From Streptomyces novaecaesareae (GTDB lineage Bacteria > Actinomycetota > Actinomycetes > Streptomycetales > Streptomycetaceae), in the NCBI RefSeq assembly GCF_000716875.1, contig NZ_JNWQ01000021.1, positions 22,504 through 86,503 on the forward strand: a stretch of 64,000 nt of DNA, written 5' to 3'. A model generated the notes under the pieces. The model had not been told where the DNA came from, ran no database searches, and was given only the letters and a program-made list of their open reading frames with translations. Shown one piece after another: positions 49,575-58,111 of this stretch (positions are counted from its first letter, which is position 1; each line of letters starts with the position of its first letter). The position numbers and the translations under genes are program-made.

Positions 49575-49614
49575 GCCGTCCGCCGGGCCCCCGGGCGGGG
49601 GAGCGGCGGACGGC
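49575..49614 (-). other. Intercistronic hairpin between prsH and sigH
   Basis: 11-bp arms (49575-49585 with 49604-49614) lie in the 180-bp gap. It may attenuate sigH read-through from the prsH promoter or stabilise mRNA ends. Confidence 0.5.
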
Positions 49615-49671
49615 CCTTGCGCGGGTGCTGCTCGGTGCTGCGCGGTCCGTGCGGTGGGGTGCGGCGCCCGA

Positions 49672-50082
49672 CTAGTGGGCGGCGGACCCACCGCGCTTCT
49701 TGTGCAGGCTGATCGACACGGTCTTGTCCTCGCCGACCGAGGAATCGACCTCCCCCGCCAGGGCGGAGAGCACCGTCCAGGCGAAGGTGTCCCGTTCGGG
49801 AGCCTTGCCGTCGGTGGTCGGGGCGGCGACGGTCACCTTCAACGAGTCGCCCACCAGCCGGAATTCGCAGGACAGTACGGAGCCCGGCACCGCCTGCTGG
49901 AGCAGGATGGCGCAGGCCTCGTCGACCGCGATCCGCAGGTCCTCGATCTCGTCGAGGGTGAAGTCCAACCGGGCCGCCAACCCGGCCGTCGCTGTTCGCA
50001 GGACGGAGAGGTAGGCCCCCGCCGCGGGGAGCCGGACCTCCACGAAATCCTGAACACCGAGATCGCCGTCGATCTGGGACAC
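49672..50082 (-). CDS. prsH: Anti-sigma factor PrsH/UshX (RsbW-type serine kinase)
   Basis: A 136-residue GHKL-type protein. The N box is LDEIEDLRIAVDEACAILLQ; the G2-like region is TFAWTVLSALAGEVDSS. It should hold SigH inactive until an anti-anti-sigma protein displaces it. GTG 50082 follows AGGAGG at 6 bases. It is the promoter-proximal gene of the prsH-sigH pair, as in S. coelicolor. The gap upstream (50083-50291) should contain the promoters; no box is secure by eye. Confidence 0.88.
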   Translation of the reverse strand: MSQIDGDLGVQDFVEVRLPAAGAYLSVLRTATAGLAARLDFTLDEIEDLRIAVDEACAILLQQAVPGSVLSCEFRLVGDSLKVTVAAPTTDGKAPERDTFAWTVLSALAGEVDSSVGEDKTVSISLHKKRGGSAAH

Positions 50083-50291
50083 CCTTGCCTCCTGGGTGGC
50101 GCGCTGTGCTTGCTTGGTACCCCGCTGGTTACCGCTCTTGCTGCCCCTGTTGTACCCGTGTTGCCGCCCTCGAAGGGGCCCGGGCTGCGGATCCGCCGTC
50201 GTTCTGCCGTCCGCACCCCGGTTCGGGGTTACTCATGGTAAGGCATTGCGACGCAGGGTGGCAGACCCTTTTCCGGACTCCGTCGGTCCGT

Positions 50292-50765
50292 TCAGCGGCC
50301 GGCGGCCGCGAGCGCCTCGTCGGTGAGCCGGAAGACCGTCCAGCCGTCCATCGGCACCGCGCCGATCGACTTGTAGAAGTCGATCGAGGGCCGGTTCCAG
50401 TCCAGGACCGACCACTCCACCCGGGAGTAGCCGCGCTCGACGGCGATCCGGGCGAGCTCCAGCAGCAGCGCCTTGCCGTGGCCGCCGCCGCGCGCCTCCG
50501 GGCGGACGTACAGGTCCTCCAGGTAGATCCCGTGGGTGCCGCGCCAGGTCGAGAAGTTGAGGAACCAGACCGCGAAGCCGACCGGCTCGCCGGTGGCCTC
50601 GTCCTCGGCGATCAGGCCGAACAGCGCCGGGGCGGCGCCGAACAGGGCCTCGTGCAGCTGCTCCTCGGTGGCCACCGCCTCGTGCGGGGCCTTCTCGTAC
50701 TCCGCTAGCTCACGGATCATGGCGTGGATGACGGGGACGTCGGTGGCGACGGCGGTGCGGATCAT
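50292..50765 (-). CDS. GNAT acetyltransferase, diamine (spermidine/spermine) acetyltransferase-like
   Basis: A 157-residue acetyltransferase. The GNAT core reads VGFAVWFLNFSTWRGTHGIY, LEDLYVRPEARGGGHGKALL (acetyl-CoA loop) and WSVLDWNRPSIDFYKSIGAV. This pattern, particularly NFSTWRG...IYLEDLYV and LDWN..., is that of the SSAT polyamine-acetyltransferase branch. It probably acetylates a diamine, thialysine or similar amine. It precedes an NTF2-like gene's stop by about ten bases on the same strand. Confidence 0.85.
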   Translation of the reverse strand: MIRTAVATDVPVIHAMIRELAEYEKAPHEAVATEEQLHEALFGAAPALFGLIAEDEATGEPVGFAVWFLNFSTWRGTHGIYLEDLYVRPEARGGGHGKALLLELARIAVERGYSRVEWSVLDWNRPSIDFYKSIGAVPMDGWTVFRLTDEALAAAGR

Positions 50766-50775
50766 GCCTGCGAGC

Positions 50776-51159
50776 CTACTGCTCGGGCCCCGGCTCGTCC
50801 CAGGCCTGGACGGAGGTCTGGTCGACGATCCGCCCGTCCCGCAGGTCGGCCATGGAGGCCATCAGCACCCGGACGCCGTCCGGGTAGCGGCAGGACTCCA
50901 GGAAGGCGACGTGGTCGCCCTGGACGACCACCTGCTCCAGCTTGTGGGTCATCTCGCGGCCGTAGACGTCGTCGAGCATGGCGCCGATCTCCGCCCGCCC
51001 GTGCATCACCAGGGGATGGCTGGGCTGGGTCTTGCGGTCGACCACGCGCAGTTCCGCGTCCTCCGCGTAGAGCGCCAGGAGGACCTCGGTGTCGCAGCGC
51101 TCGATGCCCTCGCGCAGCGCGCGGGCGTCGAAGGCGACGGGGGCCGCCATGGTGGTCAT
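50776..51159 (-). CDS. NTF2/SnoaL-like fold protein
   Basis: A 127-residue cone-shaped fold of the nuclear transport factor 2 superfamily, recognised by the N-terminal helix ALREGIERCDTEVLLALYAE, the DAELRVVD strand, LVMHGRAEIGAMLDDVYGRE, and paired strands HKLEQVVVQGDHVAFLESCR and VLMASMADLRDGRIVDQTSV. Such proteins are enzymes, ligand binders or immunity-like proteins; the cavity residues do not reveal which. ATG 51159 is preceded by GGAGGAG. It appears co-transcribed with the GNAT gene downstream. Confidence 0.8.
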   Translation of the reverse strand: MTTMAAPVAFDARALREGIERCDTEVLLALYAEDAELRVVDRKTQPSHPLVMHGRAEIGAMLDDVYGREMTHKLEQVVVQGDHVAFLESCRYPDGVRVLMASMADLRDGRIVDQTSVQAWDEPGPEQ

Positions 51160-51228
51160 GATTCGCTCCTCCGGTCGGGGTCCGTCGGCTCGTACCTCTT
51201 GAGCCTACGCCCGGCGCCGCCGACCTCA

Positions 51229-51462
51229 GGGCCCGTCCGCAAGCTCCCGTCTGCGGGGCGACGCTCCCCCAGCCTTCGGCCGGGAGGTACCCCCAGGGCA
51301 CAAGCGCGCCTCGCCGCGTTGTCGTCGGTCGCCGATGGCCCCCAGCCTTCGGCCGGGAGGTGCCCCCACCGCATGGACTCCCTCCTCCGCCTTGCGATGC
51401 ACGCACCCCCACGCCGCCCCGCCCGCCCTCCGGGCGAACGACGCGAGCTTGCGGACGGGCCC
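51229..51462. mobile_element. MITE-like element with 18-bp terminal inverted repeats
   Basis: A 234-bp block is bounded by perfect inverted repeats GGGCCCGTCCGCAAGCTC (51229-51246) and its complement (51445-51462). Inside, a segment with CCCAGCCTTCGGCCGGGAGG occurs twice in direct orientation (around 51270 and 51342). No transposase is encoded. CCCAGCCTTCGG-type segments recur in many Streptomyces genomes. Confidence 0.7.
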
Positions 51463-51483
51463 GGGAAGGCGAATCCGCGCCGG

Positions 51484-51585
51484 TCAGCGGGCGCCGCAGG
51501 GGGTGAGCCCGAGGGTGAGCAGGGCGGCGGCGAGGCCGACGGCGAGCGGGAGCGTGGGTATTCGGCGAACAAGCGGGTCGTCCAC
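51484..51585 (-). CDS. Possible small membrane peptide (33 residues)
   Basis: From GTG 51585 the frame reads VDDPLVRRIPTLPLAVGLAA and continues with a Leu/Gly-rich helix ending TPCGAR: one membrane segment. 29 of 33 sense codons end in G or C. There is no good ribosome site, and it lies beyond the sodN terminator, so it is doubtful. Confidence 0.25.
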   Translation of the reverse strand: MDDPLVRRIPTLPLAVGLAAALLTLGLTPCGAR

Positions 51586-51640
51586 TGCGGGTCGCGCCCT
51601 ACCTGGGTCGGGGTGGGCGCGACCGGACGTGAACGCACGA

Positions 51641-51672
51641 CCGCCCCCGTCCGGCGGTGCGGACGGGGGCGG
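51641..51672 (-). terminator. Hairpin terminator of sodN
   Basis: Perfect 13-bp arms (51641-51653 with 51660-51672) around a 6-base loop, 32 bp after the sodN stop. Confidence 0.82.
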
Positions 51673-51703
51673 TCGGGGGCGGTCGGGTGGCGACGCGTCA
51701 GGC

Positions 51704-52099
51704 TCAGGCCTGCTTGGTCTCCCAGAAGATCTTGTCGACCTCGGCGATCAGGTCCAGCAGGGCCTGGCCGGTGGCCGGGTCGGTGGACGCCTTGGCGGCC
51801 GAGGCGGCCTTCAGGGTGTCGTTGATCAGCTTGTGCAGCTGCGGGTACTTCTCGAAGTGCGGGGCCTTGAAGTAGTCGCTCCACAGCACCGAGATGTGGT
51901 GCTTGACGGCCTCGGCGCGCTGCTCCTTGATGATGATGGCGCGGGCGCGGAAGTGCGGGTCCTCGTTGGCCTGGTACTTCTCCTGGGTGGCCTTGACCGA
52001 CTCGGCCTCCAGCTTGGCCTGCGCGGGGTCGTAGACGCCGCAGGGCAGGTCGCAGTGGGCGTGAGCGGTGGCACGCGGTGCAAACAGACGAGAGAACAT
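51704..52099 (-). CDS. sodN: Nickel superoxide dismutase (NiSOD)
   Basis: NiSOD converts superoxide to oxygen and peroxide in the cytoplasm. The precursor has a 14-residue propeptide (MFSRLFAPRATAHA) in front of the nickel hook HCDLPCGVY (residues 15-23), where His1, Cys2 and Cys6 of the mature enzyme bind nickel. The mature part is 117 residues, the standard length, with the helical EKYQANEDPHFRARA and WSDYFKAPHFEKYP segments. Processing needs the protease encoded divergently at 52277-52729. In Streptomyces the gene is induced by nickel; no Nur-type site was recognised in the 177-bp gap. Confidence 0.96.
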   Translation of the reverse strand: MFSRLFAPRATAHAHCDLPCGVYDPAQAKLEAESVKATQEKYQANEDPHFRARAIIIKEQRAEAVKHHISVLWSDYFKAPHFEKYPQLHKLINDTLKAASAAKASTDPATGQALLDLIAEVDKIFWETKQA

Positions 52100-52276
52100 G
52101 GGAGTCCTTCCTTAGATCGTCTTCCCGCGCCCGAGATTACCCTTCCGCCCCCCGGGTTTCGCGATCGGGCGGTGGGCCTAGGGCAAAAGACGGACCGTGA
52201 ACCGGGCCAATCCGGACATCGAACAGGTGACGGTCCGTACGGCAGACTGGGAGCGGACCGGTGCGGAGGAGGAGTC

Positions 52277-52729
52277 GTGGCGCGGAGCACGGAACCCGGG
52301 GGTGCGGAACGGGCGGGCCGCGGCGGCGCGCTGCCGTTCGGGCTGGTGGACGTGGCGGGCCGGTCGATGGTCCCGACCCTGCGCGAGGGCGACCAGCTGC
52401 TGGTCCGCTACGGCGCGCCGGTCCGGCCGGGCGCGGTGGTGCTCTTCCGTCACCCCTTCCAGCAGGACCTGCTGGTGGTGAAGCGGGCCGCCGAACGCCG
52501 GGCCGGGGGCTGGTGGCTGCTCTCCGACAACCGCCCGGTGGACAGCGACAGCCGCAGCTACGGTGCTGTCCCGGACGAGCTGGTGCTCGGCCGGGTGCTG
52601 CTGCGGCTGCGTCCGCGCCCGGCCTGGCTGGCGCCGGGCCGCCGGCTGGAGCGGCTGCTGCTCGCCCCCCGGCTGGCCCGGGTGCCGGGCCTGGCCCGCC
52701 GCCTCGGCGCCTGGGTCGAGGACGTCTAG
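52277..52729 (+). CDS. sodX: NiSOD maturation protease, signal-peptidase-I-like
   Basis: SodX removes the NiSOD propeptide. The 150-residue protein has the S26 signal-peptidase core: GRSMVPTLREGDQLLVRY with catalytic Ser30, and DLLVVKRAAE with general base Lys69. The later LLSDNRPVDSDSRSYG matches box E. There is no N-terminal membrane anchor, unlike true signal peptidases, fitting a cytoplasmic substrate. GTG 52277 follows GGAGGAG. Divergent arrangement with sodN is the classic Streptomyces order. Confidence 0.92.
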   Translation: MARSTEPGGAERAGRGGALPFGLVDVAGRSMVPTLREGDQLLVRYGAPVRPGAVVLFRHPFQQDLLVVKRAAERRAGGWWLLSDNRPVDSDSRSYGAVPDELVLGRVLLRLRPRPAWLAPGRRLERLLLAPRLARVPGLARRLGAWVEDV

Positions 52730-52742
52730 CCGCTGCGTCCTG

Positions 52743-53333
52743 CTACGCCCCGGGGCCGCCCAGGGCGGCTTCCGCCTCCTGGCGCTTGCGGGCCCGGTAG
52801 GCGGCGACGTTGGCCCGGGTCGCGCAGCGGTCCGAGCAGTAGCGGCGGGAGCGGTTGGTCGAGGTGTCCAGGTAGGCGTTGCGGCAGGGCGCGGCCTGGC
52901 AGATGCCGAGCCGGTCGGCGCCCAGCTCGGTGAGGTGGACGGCCAGGCCCATGCAGGCGACCGCGCTGAAGTGCGCGGTGGCGGTGGCCGAGTTGTCGGC
53001 CAGGTGCAGGTGCCAGCGCGGCCGCCCGGCGGCGTCCAGGTAGTCGTGCCCGGAGACCAGCGGGCTGACGGGGTACTCCATCAGCAGGCTGTTCAGCAGG
53101 TCGACGCCCCGGACCTCGTCGCCCTCGGCGGCGGCTTCGAAGACCCCGCGCAGCCTGGTCCGCACCGCCCGCAGCCGGGGCAGGTCGGACTCGTCGGCGA
53201 GCGCGGCGGCCCGTGCGGAGTCGGAGAACAGGGCGCGCACCGCGTCCACGGACGTCAGTGTGTCGGTGCCGCGCTCGGGCTCCTCGGTGTTCACCAGCCG
53301 AACGGCGAGATCGGCGTACGAGGCGAGCTCCAC
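52743..53333 (-). CDS. CGNR zinc-finger protein (ABATE domain), probable regulator
   Basis: A 196-residue protein whose first 150 residues form the stress-related ABATE-type domain (YADLAVRLVNTEEPERGTDT, RAVRTRLRGVFEAAAEGD). The C-terminal zinc finger reads GICQAAPCRNAYLDTSTNRS then RRYCSDRCATRANVAAYRAR. The name-giving CGNR tetrad is replaced by CATR, a frequent variant. It is probably a DNA-binding regulator. It converges with sodX, with a gap of 13 bp. Confidence 0.85.
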   Translation of the reverse strand: MELASYADLAVRLVNTEEPERGTDTLTSVDAVRALFSDSARAAALADESDLPRLRAVRTRLRGVFEAAAEGDEVRGVDLLNSLLMEYPVSPLVSGHDYLDAAGRPRWHLHLADNSATATAHFSAVACMGLAVHLTELGADRLGICQAAPCRNAYLDTSTNRSRRYCSDRCATRANVAAYRARKRQEAEAALGGPGA

Positions 53334-53399
53334 GGCGGTCCTTCCAGAAGAATCGGTAACGGGCTGACTGCATCCAGCCTATTACCCGTTTGGGGAAAA

Positions 53400-53438
53400 C
53401 GTCGGCGCCCGGCAGGTACTGCCTGCCGGGCGCCGACG
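53400..53438 (-). terminator. Strong terminator of the amino-acid transporter operon
   Basis: Perfect 17-bp arms (53400-53416 with 53422-53438), 5-base loop, 9 bp after the ATPase gene stop. Confidence 0.88.
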
Positions 53439-53446
53439 GTACGGGT

Positions 53447-54250
53447 TCAGAGCACCTTGGAGAGGAAGGCCCTGGTGCGCTCGTGCTGCGGGTTCGTGAG
53501 CACCTCGCGGGGGTTGCCGGACTCGACGACCACACCGCCGTCCATGAACACCAGCGCGTCGCCGACCTCGCGGGCGAAGCCCATCTCGTGGGTGACGACC
53601 ACCATGGTCATGCCCTCCTCGGCGAGGCCGCGCATGACGTCGAGGACGTCGCCGACCAGCTCCGGGTCGAGCGCCGAGGTGGGCTCGTCGAAGAGCATCA
53701 GCTTGGGCTTCATCGCCAGCGCACGGGCGATCGCCACGCGCTGCTGCTGGCCGCCGGAGAGCTGGGAGGGGTAGTTCTTCGCCTTGTCGGCGAGGCCGAC
53801 CCGCTCCAGCAGGGCCATCCCGCGCTCGCGGGCGTCGGCCTTGCTCTCGCCCTTGACCTGGACCGGCGCCTCGATGACGTTCTCTATGGCGGTCATGTGC
53901 GGGAACAGGTTGAAGCGCTGGAACACCATGCCGATGTCGCGCCGCTTCAGGGCGACCTCGCGGTCCTTGAGCTCGTGGAGCTTGTCGCCCTTCTGCCGGT
54001 AGCCGACCAGCTCGCCGTCCACCCAGAGACGGCCGCCGTTGACCTTCTCCAGGTGGTTGATGCACCGCAGGAAGGTCGACTTGCCGGAGCCGGACGGGCC
54101 GATCAGGCAGAACACCTCGCCCTGCTTGACCTCCAGGTCGATACCCTTGAGCACCTGGACCAGGCCGTAGGACTTGTGCACCTTCTCGGCGCGGACCATC
54201 GGCTCGGCGGAGGCGACGGAGTCGGCGGGGGTCTTGGTCAGATCGGTCAT
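53447..54250 (-). CDS. Polar amino-acid ABC transporter ATP-binding protein
   Basis: A 267-residue ATPase of the GlnQ/HisP group. Walker [10 protein letters not shown] (about 51-59), Q-loop [18 protein letters not shown], signature LSGGQQQR, Walker [15 protein letters not shown] and switch His in [13 protein letters not shown] are all present. It powers import of polar amino acids with the permease overlapped by ATGA and the binding protein upstream. A 20-residue polar leader precedes the fold. It is the last gene of the operon, before a strong terminator. Confidence 0.93.
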   Translation of the reverse strand: MTDLTKTPADSVASAEPMVRAEKVHKSYGLVQVLKGIDLEVKQGEVFCLIGPSGSGKSTFLRCINHLEKVNGGRLWVDGELVGYRQKGDKLHELKDREVALKRRDIGMVFQRFNLFPHMTAIENVIEAPVQVKGESKADARERGMALLERVGLADKAKNYPSQLSGGQQQRVAIARALAMKPKLMLFDEPTSALDPELVGDVLDVMRGLAEEGMTMVVVTHEMGFAREVGDALVFMDGGVVVESGNPREVLTNPQHERTRAFLSKVL

Positions 54251-55221
54251 ACGTGACCACCTCCCTCAAGCCCCGGGACCACGTCGTGCTCGGTCTTCGG
54301 GGCGGGCTTCCCGGCGAACAGGCCCCGCAGCCGCTGCAGCGGGGTGGGCGGGAGGGCACGGTTGGAGCCTCGGGCGTAGTAACGCTCGATGTAGTACTGG
54401 CCGATGGTCAGCACCGAGGTGAAGAACAGGTACCAGAGGCTGACCACGATCAGCAGCGGGATGTTCTGGTAGTTCCGAGAGTAGATGACCTGGCCGGCCC
54501 GGAAGATCTCCTCCAGGGAGATGACCGAGACCAGCGAGGTGGTCTTCAGCATCGAGATGGTCTCGTTGCCGGTCGGCGGGATGATCACCCGCATGGCCTG
54601 CGGCAGGACGATCCGGCGCATGGTCTGGAACCGGCTCATGCCGAGCGCGTGGGCGGCCTCGGTCTGGCCCTCGTCGACCGACTGGATGCCGCCGCGGACG
54701 ATCTCCGCCATGTAGGCGGCCTCGTTGAGGCCGAGGCCCAGCAGCGCGGCGACGAAGGTCGGGATCAGGACGTTGGTGGACTCGGACCAGAACTCCGGGC
54801 CCCACGGGACGCCGATCGACAGCTTGGCCCAGATCAGGCCGAGGAAGTTCCAGAACACCAGCTGCACCAGCACCGGGGTGCCGCGGAAGACCCAGATGTA
54901 GACCCAGGCGGTGCCGGAGAGCAGCGGGTTCGGGGAGAGCCGCATCACCGCGAGGATGATGCCGCCGACCACACCCATGAGCATGGAGAGCGCGGTCAGC
55001 TCCAGCGTCACGACCATGCCGTGCACGATGCTGTCGTGGAAGAGGTACTGCCCGACGATGTCCCACTTGAAAGCGGGGTTGGTGAAGAGGGCACTCAGCA
55101 GCATGGCTGCGAGCAGGGCGATGACGACGGCGCCCACCCAGCGTCCTGGGTGGCGGACCGGGACGGCCTTGATGGTCTCAGGCCGTCCCTTCTCCGGCGT
55201 CCCCTTGTCCAAAGAGTTCAC
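54247..55221 (-). CDS. Polar amino-acid ABC transporter permease
   Basis: A 324-residue inner-membrane protein of the HisMQ type: an N-terminal cytoplasmic tail, a first helix [18 protein letters not shown], and the core [15 protein letters not shown] helix through YAR. The EAA-type loop reads [35 protein letters not shown] is the typical early loop. GTG 55221 is taken as start since the longer frame has no ribosome site. A hydrophilic C-terminal tail of about 30 residues follows the last helix. Only one permease is present, so it may act as a homodimer. Confidence 0.9.
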   Translation of the reverse strand: MNSLDKGTPEKGRPETIKAVPVRHPGRWVGAVVIALLAAMLLSALFTNPAFKWDIVGQYLFHDSIVHGMVVTLELTALSMLMGVVGGIILAVMRLSPNPLLSGTAWVYIWVFRGTPVLVQLVFWNFLGLIWAKLSIGVPWGPEFWSESTNVLIPTFVAALLGLGLNEAAYMAEIVRGGIQSVDEGQTEAAHALGMSRFQTMRRIVLPQAMRVIIPPTGNETISMLKTTSLVSVISLEEIFRAGQVIYSRNYQNIPLLIVVSLWYLFFTSVLTIGQYYIERYYARGSNRALPPTPLQRLRGLFAGKPAPKTEHDVVPGLEGGGHV

Positions 55222-55258
55222 GGTGTGGCCTCGGGGGAGAGATGAAGCAGGCGAGGGA

Positions 55259-56188
55259 TCAGCTGACGGCGCCGTTGACGGTCGACTTGTCGATGGCACC
55301 GGCCTCGACGCCCCACTTGGTGAGGATCTGCTTGTAGGTGCCGTCGTCGATCAGCGACTGGACGGCGGCCTGGACGGCCGGGGTGAGCTTGGAGCCCTTG
55401 GCCAGGGCGACGCCGTAGGGGGCCACGCCGTAGGTGTCGCCGACCTTCTCCAGCTGGCCGCCGGACTGCTTGATCGCGTAGTCGACGACCTGGGAGTCGG
55501 CCATCATCGCCTGGTCGCGGCCGGACACGACGGCGTTGGTGACGTCGGTCTGCAGGTCGAACTTGTCGCCGTCGTTCTGGACGCCCGGCTTGCCGGCCTT
55601 GGCGCAGTCCGGGTTGCGGGTGTCCTTGATCTCGTCGGCCTGGGTGGTGCCGGTCTGGACGGCGACCTTCTTGCCGCAGAGGTCCTTCGGGTCGATCTTC
55701 TCCGGGTTGCCCTTCTTCACGGCGATGGCGCTGCCGGAGTTGAAGTAGGTCACCATGTCGACGATCTGCTCGCGCTCCTTGTTGTCCGTGAAGGACGACA
55801 TGCCGAGCTGGAACTTGTTCGACTGGATGCCCGGGATGATCGCGGTGAAGCCGGAGTCCTGGACCTCGGCGGTGAGGCCGAGCTTCTTGGCGATGGCGTT
55901 GACCAGGTCGACGTCCATGCCGATGACCTTGCCGCTGTCGTCCTTGAACTCGTCCGGCGCGTACGAGGCGTCCGCGCCCACCACGAGCTTGCCGGCCGAC
56001 TTGATGTCGTCCGGGACGAGTGCGGCCAGCTTGGGGTCGGCCTTGACCTCGTTGACGGTCGCAGAGGCGTTGGGGGCGCCGCCGCCCTCGCTGCTCTTGC
56101 TGCTGCTGCAGCCGGTCAGCACGAGGGAGACGGAGGCGGCGACCACACCGGCCGCGAACAGCCGGTTGCGCTTGGTACGGGCGGTCAT
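55259..56188 (-). CDS. Polar amino-acid ABC transporter substrate-binding lipoprotein
   Basis: A 309-residue lipoprotein (lipobox VLTGC) of the family-3 amino-acid-binding fold: KLVVGADASYAPDEFKDDSG, VIGMDVDLVNAIAKKLGL, FQLGMSSFTDNKEREQIVDM and KKVAVQTGTTQADEIKD. The Asp of MDVDL and the Thr/Arg-region contacts suggest an amino-acid ligand, but which one is unclear. It is the first gene of the operon; the permease follows after about 37 bp. Confidence 0.9.
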   Translation of the reverse strand: MTARTKRNRLFAAGVVAASVSLVLTGCSSSKSSEGGGAPNASATVNEVKADPKLAALVPDDIKSAGKLVVGADASYAPDEFKDDSGKVIGMDVDLVNAIAKKLGLTAEVQDSGFTAIIPGIQSNKFQLGMSSFTDNKEREQIVDMVTYFNSGSAIAVKKGNPEKIDPKDLCGKKVAVQTGTTQADEIKDTRNPDCAKAGKPGVQNDGDKFDLQTDVTNAVVSGRDQAMMADSQVVDYAIKQSGGQLEKVGDTYGVAPYGVALAKGSKLTPAVQAAVQSLIDDGTYKQILTKWGVEAGAIDKSTVNGAVS

Positions 56189-56596
56189 GAGGGGGATCTC
56201 CTCCTGGGAGAGAAGGTCGGGCGGAGCGCGCCGCGGGAGCGGCGCACCGGGGGTGCGAGCCGTACGGCGCTGTACGGGTGCGTCGTACGTCGTCGTACGT
56301 GCAAGGCCGGGTTCTGCAGTGCCTGGACGCTGGGACCGCCCAGGGTTCTACGAGTACTGCGTCCGCCACCCTCCGCCGAGGTGGACGTGGTCGAACCGCC
56401 TCGACCAGTGGTCGGCTCGATCCGAGATGGGGGGAATCCTGCCATCTGAGGACGGTCAGGTGGCCCTCATCCAGATCAAAATCGGATAACAAGGGGTCAC
56501 ACTGTCCGCTATTCGGACTGATTCCGGCTCCCTGTCACCCTGCGCATAAGTATCCAGATCCCTCTGTGCTCCGCCCGGAGGCCCGCCGCCCTCCGC
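56189..56596. other. Gene-free interval between two binding-protein genes
   Basis: This 408-bp gap should hold the transporter promoter and the end of the second binding-protein transcript. Around 56475-56525 the sequence is AT-richer and contains TCCGCTATTCGGACTGATTC-like short dyads. No clear terminator hairpin or named box was identified. Confidence 0.35.
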
Positions 56597-57526
56597 TCAG
56601 ATGCCCCCGTTGACCACGGCGTTCTGCGCCGCGCCGGCGCTGACGCCCCACTTGGCGAGGACCTTGTCGTACTCGCCGCTGCGGATCAGCTGGTCGACCG
56701 CCTTGGCCAGCGCGTCCCGCAGCTCGGTGTCGCTCTTGCGCACCGCGATCCCGTACGGGTTGGAGGTGGACTGCGCGCCGGTCACCTCGAAGCGGCTGCC
56801 GCCGTCGGTGGTCTTCGCCGCGTAGGCGGCCACCGGGAAGTCGTTCAGACCGGCCGCGGCGGCGCCGGAGGCGACCTCGGCCAGCGCCTTGGCGTCGCTG
56901 TCCAGCTTGTGCGTGGTCAGCTGGCGGCCGGTGCGGGCGCAGACCGCCACCTGGCGGGTGACGATCTCGTCCTGGGTGGTGCCCTGCTGGAGCGCGACGG
57001 TCTTGCCGCACAGGTCGTCCAGAGACTTGATCCCCTTGGGGTTGCCCTTCGGGACGACGATCGAGGTGCCGGCGATGAAGTAGTCCACGAAGTCCACGCC
57101 GGGGTCGGCCGGCCTGCCGTCCGCCGCCGGGCCGCCCTCGCGGCGCTGGCGGATGTCGCTGAGCGCCGACATCGCCACGTCGTACTGCTTGCCCTGCAGG
57201 TTCGGCACCAGCTTGTCGAACGGGGTGTCCACGAACTCCACCCGCACGTCGAGGATCTTGCCCAGGGCGGTGGCGAGGTCCGGGTCGAGGCCGGTCGGCT
57301 TGCCGTCCGGGCCGCGGAACTCCACCGGGGTGTAGTTGACGTCCATGCCGATCCGCAGCACCCCGGCCGTGCGCTGGGCCTTCGGCAGCTTGCCCCGGAT
57401 GTCCTTGACCGGGTCGTCCGCGGCGGCCTGCCCGCCGCCGCTGCAACCGGTCAGCAGCAGGGCTCCGGCGGTGGCCAGGACGGCGCCGGCCAGGGCCGGA
57501 CGGCGGGCAGGGAGGGGGTGAGGCAT
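56597..57526 (-). CDS. Second amino-acid-binding lipoprotein (family 3), stand-alone
   Basis: A 309-residue lipoprotein (lipobox LLTGC) paralogous to the product of 55259-56188: LRIGMDVNYTPVEFRGPDGK, TGLDPDLATALGKILDVRVE, YDVAMSALSDIRQRREGG, and GKTVALQQGTTQDEIVTRQV. An insertion rich in Gly/Pro/Asp (about residues 135-150) distinguishes it. ATG 57526 follows AGGAG at 9 bases. It has no permease of its own and probably shares the downstream transporter, widening its substrate range. The two ends are similar (GVxAGAxxxxxVNG), supporting a tandem duplication. Confidence 0.87.
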   Translation of the reverse strand: MPHPLPARRPALAGAVLATAGALLLTGCSGGGQAAADDPVKDIRGKLPKAQRTAGVLRIGMDVNYTPVEFRGPDGKPTGLDPDLATALGKILDVRVEFVDTPFDKLVPNLQGKQYDVAMSALSDIRQRREGGPAADGRPADPGVDFVDYFIAGTSIVVPKGNPKGIKSLDDLCGKTVALQQGTTQDEIVTRQVAVCARTGRQLTTHKLDSDAKALAEVASGAAAAGLNDFPVAAYAAKTTDGGSRFEVTGAQSTSNPYGIAVRKSDTELRDALAKAVDQLIRSGEYDKVLAKWGVSAGAAQNAVVNGGI

Positions 57527-58111
57527 GAGGGATGCTCCTGAGGGGAGGGACGTGCGGCCGCCACGGTGTCGCGGGGGTGTACGCCACATGGCGGACAAGC
57601 GATCCTGCCATCCCGGCCTGCCGGGCCCGGCGGCGGGTGTGTCAGAATTCGGTACCGGGTGACCCCCGAACGCTCGAACCAGACCGACGAGCCCCGACAG
57701 GCTCGGGTTCTCGGGAACGGAAGTCCTCACGCGGCTCCGTATCCGGAGTGCCGAATCCCCTTCGGGTCTGCGTTCACTCCTGCGGGTGTGCGTGCGCTCA
57801 AGCCGTTGCCGCCGCCGGAGCCCGGCGCTTCCGACGCCGAGCCCCTGGGACGCGACAGCACGGCGATGAACCGCACGCGACGAGGACGAAAAGGCATAGG
57901 TGCGATGCCTTTGTCCGACCTAGGCTCGGCCCGGTAGCACAACGCGGACAACACAAGACCCCATAAAACCCTCATCAGAGGGCGCCGCCCGACGGCAGCG
58001 CCCCGACCCCGACCCCGGGTCCGCTTCGGCGTACCCGGTTCCCGGTTTCCGGACGGGTCGTCCTGTCCGTCGGTCGTTCGCCCTCGCCAGAACAATGACG
58101 AAGAGGTCATC
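57527..58111. other. Long gene-free leader region before malic enzyme
   Basis: 585 bp lack convincing coding bias. Three dyads occur: 57688-57705 (6-bp arms), 57890-57912 (AAAGGCAT/ATGCCTTT, 8-bp perfect arms followed by GTCC) and about 57977-57999 (9-bp arms with one mismatch). A 23-codon frame from ATG 57867 spans the middle dyad, but has poor codon bias. A regulatory leader is possible. Confidence 0.4.
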
